Part shown: positions 9,216 to 16,521 of the stretch, one piece after another | Position numbering within the stretch: the first letter of the stretch is position 1 | Layout: the number at the start of each line of letters is the position of its first letter | Assembly (NCBI GenBank): GCA_023428545.1 | Contig: JAEYXH010000007.1 | Span: forward strand, 1 to 42,545 | DNA length: 42,545 bases | Origin: Bacteroidota bacterium | GTDB taxonomy: Bacteria > Bacteroidota > Bacteroidia > Bacteroidales > Prolixibacteraceae | Direction: 5' to 3' | Program-made: the position numbers and the translations under genes | Notes under the pieces: model-generated | Database searches by the model: none | What the model was told of the DNA's origin: nothing | The model's input: only the letters and a program-made list of their open reading frames with translations

Positions 9216-10247
9216 TTAAAGATTGATCCGGCAGCTTCCCTTTATTCTTCCCTGATCGCGGGAAGACCGGCCATAATAGTTTCTAACCATTTCGTCGAGC
9301 ACTGCGCTTGTACGGGCTGCAGTTTCTCCTGTACTGACGCATGCTGAGCCCTTTTCAATAGCATTGACAACCTGCTCAATCAGCAGGTGCTGGATGTTTT
9401 CCGGATTTTGAAATCTGTATTTGTGGGTACCTTCCCTGTTTTGCATGACAACTTCAGTGTGCAGAAATGTAGGAATGGTAATGATCCCTTTGTCTCCGGT
9501 TATGGTAATGGTATCGGTTACAGCTGCCTTTGGGGCATCAAAATTCCAGGTGCCGGTACCAACCACGCCGTTTTCGAAGGAAAAGGAACCCATCACGGTG
9601 TCTTCGGCCTTATACAGACCTGCCTGGTTTACCGCAATTCCTTTCACTTCGGCAACTGGTCCAAACAAGAAATCAAGATAGTCGAACTGATGCGACGCCA
9701 GGTCAAAAAAGTGACCAGCTCCGGCTATTTCAGGATTGACATGCCAACTCATCTCCTCCGACGAAAGATTTCGTTCACGTGCTTCCCTTATCAGTCTGAT
9801 CTCAACCGTGCGGGGTTGGCCGATTTCACCTGAATCAATCAGCTCTTTTACTTTCAGGAATGCTGGCAATGTTCTTCTATAATACGCGACAAAGAGAGGC
9901 ATTCCGGTTTCATCCGACACTTTAAGCATCTTTTTGCATTCGGCATAATTCAATGCCATTGGCTTTTCGACGTATACAGGTTTCCCGGCTTGCATGGCTC
10001 GAATCGCATATTCGGCGTGCATATAGGGTGGGGTAGCGACGTAAACGGCAGTAACTTCCTTATCGTTTATCAGCTCATCGGCTTCGCCGTAAAATTTAGG
10101 TATTTGATGTCGCCGGGCATAGTCCTCTGCCTTGCTGATATTACGCCTCATCACTGCAACAAGCCGTGAGCCGGGTACCTTGTTAAAGGCTGGACCACTT
10201 TTGACTTCAGTTACATTGCCTGAGCCTATGATTCCCCAATATACCAT
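9216..10247 (-). CDS. Gfo/Idh/MocA-family NAD(P)-dependent oxidoreductase (cytoplasmic)
   Basis: A 343-residue dehydrogenase acting on a sugar, inositol or sugar acid. The Rossmann motif GIIGSGNV is at 5-12. ATPPYMHAEYA and the signature VYVEKPMALN (Lys95) place the conserved EKP motif at 94-96. The GAGHFFDLASHQFDYLD block supplies the active-site histidine region in the C-terminal domain. There is no signal peptide, unlike the other two family members in this window, so it acts in the cytoplasm. It lies 29 nt downstream of the LarA-like gene and 65 nt upstream of pdxB, so co-transcription is likely. The substrate is not predictable; the last about 15 residues (after NYYGRSS) are basic and unusual. 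Confidence 0.88.
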   Translation of the reverse strand: MVYWGIIGSGNVTEVKSGPAFNKVPGSRLVAVMRRNISKAEDYARRHQIPKFYGEADELINDKEVTAVYVATPPYMHAEYAIRAMQAGKPVYVEKPMALNYAECKKMLKVSDETGMPLFVAYYRRTLPAFLKVKELIDSGEIGQPRTVEIRLIREARERNLSSEEMSWHVNPEIAGAGHFFDLASHQFDYLDFLFGPVAEVKGIAVNQAGLYKAEDTVMGSFSFENGVVGTGTWNFDAPKAAVTDTITITGDKGIITIPTFLHTEVVMQNREGTHKYRFQNPENIQHLLIEQVVNAIEKGSACVSTGETAARTSAVLDEMVRNYYGRSSRDQGRIKGSCRINL

Positions 10248-10276
10248 ACTTCTTATACTTAATTAAAACTTTCTTA

Positions 10277-11563
10277 TCAAAACTGAAACCGATCTTTGTA
10301 AGCCCAAAGCCCCAGCGCTGGATTACTGATATAGAAGATTTCCTCCCCGTTTGGAAGTGTATTATATCCATCCCTGAGTGACGAAGGGTTATAACTGGCA
10401 AGCATCTTGTCGTAATCGGCCCACTTGAACCCAACACTCTCAATTTCTTCACGGGTCAGGTTACCTTCAACTTTGCCCGGGCAATAGGTAATTGAGAAAC
10501 GACCTTCGGACGAGCCATGAATCAAATGGGCGGCAGCCCCCAGGTTATTGCGAAGTTCCTCATTCTCTTCGGTAGCTTTCAAAGTTGCCGGGGTGCCGAA
10601 ATGGCCATATTTCCTGATCAGCCTGTCAATTTCCTTGTCTTCCCCAAATTCTTTCAGGGCAGGCGCAAGCACAATCAGTTCCCCGCCATCGGCAATGGCC
10701 ATGCGTGTCCGGTATATCGACTTGTTACCCAGCCAGGTGCTCTTGAATTCGGTAGGATCTAGCCAAACGACCACTTTTTTAAGAGGTTCGGCAACCATTT
10801 CGAAGTTCACCTGCAGCGATAACCTGGCTGCCTTGTCGAACACTTCAAAATCGTCGCCGACAAAAAGACCGTATGTCTGAAGTTTTCCCGCCTGGTTGAC
10901 CCCTACAACTGTCTGGACGTATACGATGGGCATATGGGCTGAAAACTTCTCTGAGGCATAGTTGAAAATCTTGCGTACCGGGGTATCCGCCCTGCCCATC
11001 ATCTTTTCCATACCATATGCAGCCCCAATGAAATGGCTCTTGTTGATACCTTCAGTTCCCCCCGTTCCCACAAAAATATTCTTGTTGTAATTGGCCATGC
11101 CCACAACCTCGTGGGGCACCACTTGGCCAAGTGACAGGATGAGGTCAAATCCTCCGTCGACAAGAAGTTTGTTGACCTGTGCAGGCCATGGATAACTTAC
11201 GGCACCCTCCGAGACATCTTTAATGAATTCGGCTGGTACAGTTCCCAACGTTATGACATCATTTCGCCAATCATGGATTCGGAAAAGCCCTGAAGGTGTT
11301 TTCCCAAACATATGGGCAATTTGCTCGCTGGTCATAGGGCTGTGGGTACCCAGGGCCGGAAGAATATCCGTGAGCTTGTCGCCGAAATACTCCCAGGCAA
11401 ATTCGGTCAGTTCTCCCGCACGGCTGGGATATCTTGTGAAATCCGGAGGTATGGCCAGAACTTTCCTTCTGTTTCCCATCCTCTGCAAAGCGGTAAATAA
11501 TCCTTGCCTTAAATCAGAGGCACTCAGGTTATGGTTTACCGATCCTGACTCGAAGTACATCAT
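10277..11563 (-). CDS. LarA-superfamily nickel-pincer-dependent 2-hydroxyacid racemase/epimerase (DUF2088)
   Basis: A 428-residue protein of the lactate racemase superfamily, which uses the nickel-pincer nucleotide (NPN) cofactor to racemise or epimerise the C2 of 2-hydroxyacids. The nucleotide-binding N-terminal motif PPDFTRYPSR is at 39-48. Residues matching the LarA catalytic set are visible: His74 in LGTHSPMT, His151 in VPHEVVGM, Lys161 in NYNKNIFVG (expected cofactor tether) and His177 in NKSHFIG. The classic EPH...SGGRK wording is changed, which points to a subfamily other than lactate racemase. The family is known to include a D-gluconate 2-epimerase. Neighbours (KDG-kinase-like, mannonate-type SDR, gnd) favour an aldonate epimerase here (inference). 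The NPN biosynthesis genes larB, larC and larE are not in the window. Confidence 0.85.
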   Translation of the reverse strand: MMYFESGSVNHNLSASDLRQGLFTALQRMGNRRKVLAIPPDFTRYPSRAGELTEFAWEYFGDKLTDILPALGTHSPMTSEQIAHMFGKTPSGLFRIHDWRNDVITLGTVPAEFIKDVSEGAVSYPWPAQVNKLLVDGGFDLILSLGQVVPHEVVGMANYNKNIFVGTGGTEGINKSHFIGAAYGMEKMMGRADTPVRKIFNYASEKFSAHMPIVYVQTVVGVNQAGKLQTYGLFVGDDFEVFDKAARLSLQVNFEMVAEPLKKVVVWLDPTEFKSTWLGNKSIYRTRMAIADGGELIVLAPALKEFGEDKEIDRLIRKYGHFGTPATLKATEENEELRNNLGAAAHLIHGSSEGRFSITYCPGKVEGNLTREEIESVGFKWADYDKMLASYNPSSLRDGYNTLPNGEEIFYISNPALGLWAYKDRFQF

Positions 11564-11636
11564 ATTCTATATATTTTAATAATTATCTAAAGTATAAGTT
11601 TGGAATATAGATGATAAGGAAATAAAAATGAATCGG

Positions 11637-12716
11637 TTATCTTTTTACCCGGGCATTTCCTTTCCAGATACTCCATACCATCTCTTCATCAGCAGGTTGC
11701 GCATAATCGGTGAGGAATGTGGTTGCCAATGCGCCAGTGGCCCATCCAAACTGCGCCCACTTTTCGGGTTCCCAATCTTTAAGAATCCCGTATAGAAGCC
11801 CACCAACAAAACCATCACCTCCGCCAATCCTGTCGAGTACCTGGATTGTCCTTGGCTCGATTACGTGCCAATTGTCGCCTTCGAGCATGATGGCACCCCA
11901 AAGGTGTTCATTTGCGCTGATGACCTGGCGTAGTGTGTTGGCAAAAACAGTAGCATTGGGGAAAGCCAGTTTGATTCGGCCTATCATTTCCTTAAACCCG
12001 TCAATTTCGGAGTTGATACTTTTGCCTCCGGCTTCCGGTCCCTTAATGCCCAGGCATAACTGGAAATCTTCCTCATTGCCGATAATGATGTCTGAAACTT
12101 CGGCAATTTCCTTGAAAATGGCATGCAATTCATTTTCACGCCCTTGCCAGAAAGTTGCCCTGTAATTTAGGTCGAAGGATATACGTGTTCCATACTCTTT
12201 TGCTTTTCGCGCAAGCTGGAGGCAAAACTCACCTGTATCTGGTGAAAGAGCCGCAATAAGTCCGGATAAGTGTACAATCTGAACACCTTCCATTCCAAAA
12301 ATGCGGTCAAGATCAAAATCCTTTACGTTCAGGGTCCGGCCTACTTCACCAGCCCTGTCGTTTTGAACCCTCGGTCCGCGTGTGCCAAATCCGCTATCAG
12401 CGATATTGAACTGGTGCCGGTAGCCCCATGGTCCTCCCTGATCCACTTCGGGACCCTCAAAATCCATGTTGCGGCTTTTAAGGTTACTCTTGATGAACCG
12501 GGCAATCGGACTATCCTTTACAAAGGTGGTGAGCACCTTCACCGGAAGTCCGAGATAGGAAGAAATGCTGGCAACATTGGTTTCGGCGCTTGTGGCCTGC
12601 ATCTCAAACAATTGGCTGCTATGAACGGGCTGACCGTTAACAGGGGTGATTCTCACTCCCATACTGGTTGCGACCAGCAATGAGTATTTACAATTTTTTT
12701 TTAATTGAATTGACAT
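11637..12716 (-). CDS. PfkB-family sugar kinase, 2-keto-3-deoxygluconate kinase-like
   Basis: A 359-residue ribokinase-fold kinase, most likely phosphorylating 2-keto-3-deoxygluconate to KDPG in uronate/aldonate catabolism. The C-terminal signature DRIGGGDGFVGG (295-306) contains the catalytic Asp301; the usual GAGD is GGGD here, as in many KDG kinases. ISFDLNYRATFW (179-190) and IIGNEEDF (211-218) match conserved substrate and ATP segments. The N-terminus is a little longer than usual, with a basic KKNCKYS stretch. The start ATG at 12716 is preceded by AT-rich DNA and lies 37 nt after the Gfo/Idh/MocA gene. No KDPG aldolase is in the window, so the pathway must be completed elsewhere. Confidence 0.85.
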   Translation of the reverse strand: MSIQLKKNCKYSLLVATSMGVRITPVNGQPVHSSQLFEMQATSAETNVASISSYLGLPVKVLTTFVKDSPIARFIKSNLKSRNMDFEGPEVDQGGPWGYRHQFNIADSGFGTRGPRVQNDRAGEVGRTLNVKDFDLDRIFGMEGVQIVHLSGLIAALSPDTGEFCLQLARKAKEYGTRISFDLNYRATFWQGRENELHAIFKEIAEVSDIIIGNEEDFQLCLGIKGPEAGGKSINSEIDGFKEMIGRIKLAFPNATVFANTLRQVISANEHLWGAIMLEGDNWHVIEPRTIQVLDRIGGGDGFVGGLLYGILKDWEPEKWAQFGWATGALATTFLTDYAQPADEEMVWSIWKGNARVKR

Positions 12717-12753
12717 ATCTTATTGAAAAATAAAGTTTTATAAAATAATCATG

Positions 12754-14145
12754 TTATCCTCTGGTAGGATGGGGAACGATATCGGTCAGTTCAGCGATTT
12801 TTATTGGTCGACCTTCGTCAATCGATTTTCGGGCGGCAACGCCGATGAGAAGCGACATGGCGCCATCACGGGTTCCTGCGGCATGTTTCAGAGGATCAGG
12901 TGCCGACGGATTTCTGAATATCATGTCCTGAAGTCTCGAATCACCACCACCGTGGCCTGTCCTTGTTTGTGGAACCTTAACCAATTCATATTTGCCAAAG
13001 TTGTCAGAGACCATAATTTCATCGTAACGACCTGTATCTTCTGATTTCTGGCTCATTTCACGGGCATGCAGTTCAGCCTGGTTGACCATTTCAGCCTGCC
13101 TCCAGGGGATGCCTTCCCAGCTGTCGATCCGGCCATTCCGGCCATTGAATGCTATGGAGAATCCTTCATAAGGAGAGTAGGTGGTAAGGGAATAACTTAC
13201 CTGAACATTGTTGGCATATTTGATCTGCACCGCCATTTTATCGAAAATGTCAATGCTTTCGCGCCATAGGCAATTATCCCTGATGTAACCATCGTACTTT
13301 TCGTTGGCTACATAGAGATCCATCATTTCCTTGTTTTTCGTGATGTCAAAATAAAACTTGCATTGGTCGGTATAGGCACACTGGCGGCAGTTAGCACCTC
13401 TGAATGCGTTATTTTTTCCATAATGCTCCAAAGCCCCGTAGGCAAAAACCTCAACTGGGTCAGAGTTGATCCACCAGTTCAACAGGTCGAAATGATGGGT
13501 AGCCTTATGAACCAACAGGGATCCGCTTTTATCGCGGTATCCATGCCAGCGCCTGAAATAATCTGCGCCATGGTATGTGTTGAGATACCAGTGAAAATCA
13601 ACGGCATAAATATCGCCAACCCTTTTTTCGGCCAATAATTCCTTTAGACGGGTAAATTGTGTGCCATAACGGTAATTAAACCCAACGATAACTTTCTTCC
13701 CTGTCTCTTTTTCGGCATCAAGTATGGCCTGACACTTAATTTCATCGGTAGTCATCGGCTTTTCGGTCAAAACATTGCATCCCGAACGCAACCCCTTGAC
13801 AATAAACTCATCGTGGGTCGAATCAACCGTGGTAACTATAAGCAAGTCGGGCTTTACCTTTGCCATCATCTCATCAAAATTGGTAAAGACCGGACAGGTG
13901 ACACCGATTTGTTTTTTTGCGTATTCCAAACGGCCCGGGTTGATGTCGCAAAGCGCGACAAATTCAATGATATCGCCATATTCCTGCATGATTCGGCGTC
14001 CCCAGAACCCAACGCCTCTTACACCGGTCCCAACCATGGCAATACGGGTCTTTGACGCCCCAATTGTGCCACCGTGCACCGGATTTACGAGCATGGACCC
14101 TGCCACTGCCGTACCGGTCGCTGCGATAAAATGCCTTCGTTTCAT
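12754..14145 (-). CDS. Gfo/Idh/MocA-family oxidoreductase with twin-arginine signal
   Basis: A 463-residue NAD(P)-binding oxidoreductase. The N-terminus KRRHFIAATGTAVAGSML (about 2-19) is a twin-arginine type leader, suggesting export folded with cofactor to the periplasm. The Rossmann motif MVGTGVRGVG is near residues 37-46. The EKP motif (LTEKPMTTDE) is at 128-130, and HKATHHFDLLNWW (213-225) carries the family's catalytic Lys/His region. An unusual Cys cluster, C253-x2-C256-x5-C262, sits in the loop after FRGAN; it may bind a metal or stabilise the fold (inference). It is 47 nt downstream of the SDR and 37 nt upstream of the kinase. It probably acts on a sugar or glycoside in polysaccharide utilisation; the substrate is unknown. 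Confidence 0.88.
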   Translation of the reverse strand: MKRRHFIAATGTAVAGSMLVNPVHGGTIGASKTRIAMVGTGVRGVGFWGRRIMQEYGDIIEFVALCDINPGRLEYAKKQIGVTCPVFTNFDEMMAKVKPDLLIVTTVDSTHDEFIVKGLRSGCNVLTEKPMTTDEIKCQAILDAEKETGKKVIVGFNYRYGTQFTRLKELLAEKRVGDIYAVDFHWYLNTYHGADYFRRWHGYRDKSGSLLVHKATHHFDLLNWWINSDPVEVFAYGALEHYGKNNAFRGANCRQCAYTDQCKFYFDITKNKEMMDLYVANEKYDGYIRDNCLWRESIDIFDKMAVQIKYANNVQVSYSLTTYSPYEGFSIAFNGRNGRIDSWEGIPWRQAEMVNQAELHAREMSQKSEDTGRYDEIMVSDNFGKYELVKVPQTRTGHGGGDSRLQDMIFRNPSAPDPLKHAAGTRDGAMSLLIGVAARKSIDEGRPIKIAELTDIVPHPTRG

Positions 14146-14192
14146 AAAGTATCAGTTATTGGTTTTTGACATATCATAAATTAACGTTTGGG

Positions 14193-15044
14193 TTATACCC
14201 CGCCAAAAGCACTGTAGCCGCCATCAACAGGAATTACGATGCCCGTGACAAATGATGAAATATCAGACAGAAGAAAGAGGGTAGTGCCCTGAAGGTCCTC
14301 AGGTTCCCCAAATTTACCCATCGGCGTATTGTTGACAATTTTTTGTCCACGTGCAGAATAGCTCCCGGTTTTTTCATCCATAACCAAAAAGCGGTTCTGG
14401 TTCGTAATGAAGAATCCCGGGGCAATGGCATTAACCCTGATACCCACTTTGGCCAGATGCACTGCCAACCATTGCGTAAAATTGTTGACTGATGCTTTGG
14501 CGGCAGAATACGCCGGTATTTTGGTAAGGGGTTTGAATGAATTCATGGAGGAAATATTGAGTACCACGCCTTTTTGGTTTCTAAGCATGTCGGTGGTAAA
14601 TACCATGGTTGGGAGGACAGTGCCCTTGAAATTTAAGGCAAATACACTGTCAAAACCCGCCGGGTCGAGACCGTAAAAAGTACCGGAAAGATCATCCAAA
14701 TCTTCTTCTACCATTTGTTCAACCCGGGTGGTGGCTTTGGGATGATTTCCGCCAGCACCATTGATAAGGACATCGATATCACCAAGTTTGACATTTATCT
14801 CCTCTCTTGCTTTTTCAAGTGATTCCTTGTCAAGTACATTTGCTTCGACTCCAATGATGGTTGCACCTGTTTCAGCTGCTATTTCAATTGCAACCTCACT
14901 TGCAAGTTCCCCATTGATGTCGGCAATGGCTATTTTCATGCCGGCTGCTGCCATGGCCTTCACGATAGCCTTTCCAATAACACCGGCTCCTCCGGTAACA
15001 ACGGCAATTTTCCCTTTCAGGTCGTCAAACGATGCGTTTTTCAT
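14193..15044 (-). CDS. SDR-family oxidoreductase, D-mannonate/fructuronate reductase type
   Basis: A 283-residue short-chain dehydrogenase. The cofactor motif TGGAGVIG is at 17-24, NGAGGN at 95-100, catalytic Ser near 165-166 in NISSMNS, and Tyr179/Lys183 in YSAAK. The insertion with GNHPKATT and FYGLDPAGFDSVFALNFKGT is characteristic of the SDR-type mannonate oxidoreductases (fructuronate to mannonate) found near uxuA in Bacteroidota and Thermotoga; this match is from family knowledge. It is the first enzyme gene after the LacI regulator (93-nt gap), so it probably begins the enzymatic part of the operon. The gap holds a 7-bp inverted repeat (15089-15095 / 15117-15123) but no clear -7 element. 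Confidence 0.87.
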   Translation of the reverse strand: MKNASFDDLKGKIAVVTGGAGVIGKAIVKAMAAAGMKIAIADINGELASEVAIEIAAETGATIIGVEANVLDKESLEKAREEINVKLGDIDVLINGAGGNHPKATTRVEQMVEEDLDDLSGTFYGLDPAGFDSVFALNFKGTVLPTMVFTTDMLRNQKGVVLNISSMNSFKPLTKIPAYSAAKASVNNFTQWLAVHLAKVGIRVNAIAPGFFITNQNRFLVMDEKTGSYSARGQKIVNNTPMGKFGEPEDLQGTTLFLLSDISSFVTGIVIPVDGGYSAFGGV

Positions 15045-15137
15045 ATCTGGTATTTTATCTTATTGTAATAACTATTCAATTAATATCTGATATGCAACAA
15101 TGATGTCAGCCTAAAAGCATATCGTTGTCAGGCGAAA

Positions 15138-16202
15138 TCAGTGTTTAAATTCACGGTAATAATCTACATTTTCACTGGTTATAATGTCAATGGATGTATA
15201 GTTTGCTTCATCAACTTTCTTTCTGCGAATTACATGCTGAAATAACCTGTCGATGGCATTGTATCCTTGTTCTTCAGGTCTTTGGCATATCAGAAAACTG
15301 ACAATCTCCTGTCGGAGGTACTTTCGGTTCTGTTCCAGAAGATCGTGTCCAATAATTCGGATACCATTGATTCCTGCTTTCTCGAGAAGCCTGGCCATCA
15401 TGAAAACCTTTGAATTTGTAACAAAAATACCGGCTGGCTTCAAGCTTTCGATATCGTTTAACATGGCCGATTCCCATGAACTGTCATTAGTGTTCCCAAC
15501 TTCCCGGGTTATGATTGATTTTTTTGGTTGATGTACTTTGAACCACCCGTAGAATCCCTTTTCCCTTTCCACCAAATGGTTCATGTTGTCCATTTCTTTG
15601 GCAAAGTGAACAACTATGACTGGATTCTCTGGAGGAGTAATCAGCCCCATTAGTTTGCCAGCCACCATTCCACTTCTGAAAGAATCCTGCCCCACATAGG
15701 CAATGGGTCCAGCATTTTTCAATTCGGAATCAATGAATATGAAGGGGATATGCTTTTGTTTTAATACATCGACAAGTTTATAGGCTTCCCTTGAATAAAA
15801 TGGCGCAAGTACTACTCCATCCGGATTTAAGTCGATAACCCTCGCTGCTTGTGAAGTGAAATCAGCCGAGTCAGTTTGACTGAAAGTAAGATTCTCTGAA
15901 ATGATCCCATAGGGCTGTAATTCGGCAATTCTTTTGCGAACGCCGGCCAGAGGCTTATTCCAGTATGCATCGGGGGATGGAGGCTCGGGGAAAAGTGTGA
16001 CGAACAGGACCGGTTTTTTCGAAGCCAGGGTACTTGCCAGTATGTTGGGCTGATAATTTAGATCGCTGACAATTTTTAGAATTTTGTTGCGTGTTTGCTC
16101 GGCAACTTCGCCCCGGTTATGCAGAACACGGTCAACCGTTCCAATGGATACACCAGCTTTTAGAGCAATGTCCTTTATCCGTATTTGCGTTTTCTTTTCG
16201 AT
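15138..16202 (-). CDS. LacI-family transcriptional regulator with non-canonical start
   Basis: A DNA-binding repressor/activator sensing a sugar or sugar acid, presumably controlling the downstream minus-strand cluster. From codon ATC at 16202 the product is 354 residues, the normal LacI length. The helix-turn-helix reads IKDIALKAGVSIGTVDRVLH (about 9-28), followed by the hinge YQPNILASTLA and a periplasmic-binding-protein-like ligand domain with DSELKNAGPIAYVGQDSF. The frame is open up to a stop at 16221-16223, yet there is no ATG, GTG or TTG before TTG at 15722, which lies inside the ligand domain and would delete the HTH. Either AUC (or AUA) initiates, or the start codon carries a base error. 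An operator-like palindrome lies 47 nt upstream. Confidence 0.85.
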   Translation of the reverse strand: MEKKTQIRIKDIALKAGVSIGTVDRVLHNRGEVAEQTRNKILKIVSDLNYQPNILASTLASKKPVLFVTLFPEPPSPDAYWNKPLAGVRKRIAELQPYGIISENLTFSQTDSADFTSQAARVIDLNPDGVVLAPFYSREAYKLVDVLKQKHIPFIFIDSELKNAGPIAYVGQDSFRSGMVAGKLMGLITPPENPVIVVHFAKEMDNMNHLVEREKGFYGWFKVHQPKKSIITREVGNTNDSSWESAMLNDIESLKPAGIFVTNSKVFMMARLLEKAGINGIRIIGHDLLEQNRKYLRQEIVSFLICQRPEEQGYNAIDRLFQHVIRRKKVDEANYTSIDIITSENVDYYREFKH

Positions 16203-16228
16203 GGCTGCGGATTTACTTTTCTATAATT

Positions 16229-16236
16229 CAAAAATA
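16229..16236 (-). promoter_or_regulatory. Putative -7 promoter element of the LacI gene
   Basis: On the minus strand this reads TATTTTTG, matching the Bacteroidota sigma-70 consensus TAnnTTTG. Transcription would begin near 16222, giving a leader of about 20 nt before the ATC start at 16202. The palindrome at 16249-16266 overlaps the expected -33 zone. No clear TTG -33 box is seen. Confidence 0.45.
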
Positions 16237-16248
16237 GCAAAATTTACG

Positions 16249-16266
16249 TCCGTGTTCGTACACGGA
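16249..16266. promoter_or_regulatory. Putative LacI-type operator palindrome
   Basis: TCCGTGT-TCGT-ACACGGA: two perfect 7-bp half-sites around a 4-bp centre, 18 bp in all, 47 bp upstream of the LacI start and just upstream of its putative -7 box. LacI-family proteins bind even-length palindromes of this size, so autoregulation is likely. I saw no second copy in the window. Confidence 0.6.
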
Positions 16267-16341
16267 GAATAGTTTTTTAAGAAGAATCCAATTATTTTGG
16301 AATTTTCTATTTGTAAATTTCACAGAATAAATTTGAGTTAA

Positions 16342-16349
16342 TACATTTG
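16342..16349 (+). promoter_or_regulatory. Putative -7 promoter element of the divergent Gfo/Idh/MocA gene
   Basis: TACATTTG is an exact match to TAnnTTTG, directed toward the gene at 16522. The predicted leader is about 165 nt, long for this group, and includes a 7-bp-stem hairpin at 16362-16396. A TTG occurs at 16311-16313 but the spacing (28 nt) is longer than usual. Confidence 0.45.
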
Positions 16350-16521
16350 TAACACGACCGCAAAAGCTCTTTATGAAAGAAAATGTAAAGAGTTTTAGGT
16401 TTATATGGTTATTGTTATTTCAACATTTATAATTTTACAGTTGAAAAACCTTATTGTCATAGGTTTATAACCAAACAAGAAATAGAATTAAGAATTATTA
16501 ATCACTAATCAAAAAACAAAA

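Larger units (their letters stand above)
16203..16521. other. Divergent control region between the LacI gene and the Gfo/Idh/MocA gene (319 bp)
   Basis: No coding potential; strongly AT-rich. It holds a minus-strand -7 element (16229-16236), a perfect 7-4-7 palindrome (16249-16266), and a plus-strand -7 element TACATTTG (16342-16349). The plus-strand leader would be about 165 nt and contains a hairpin (CTCTTTA 16367-16373 / TAAAGAG 16386-16392). The arrangement suggests that one regulator controls both divergent units. Confidence 0.6.
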
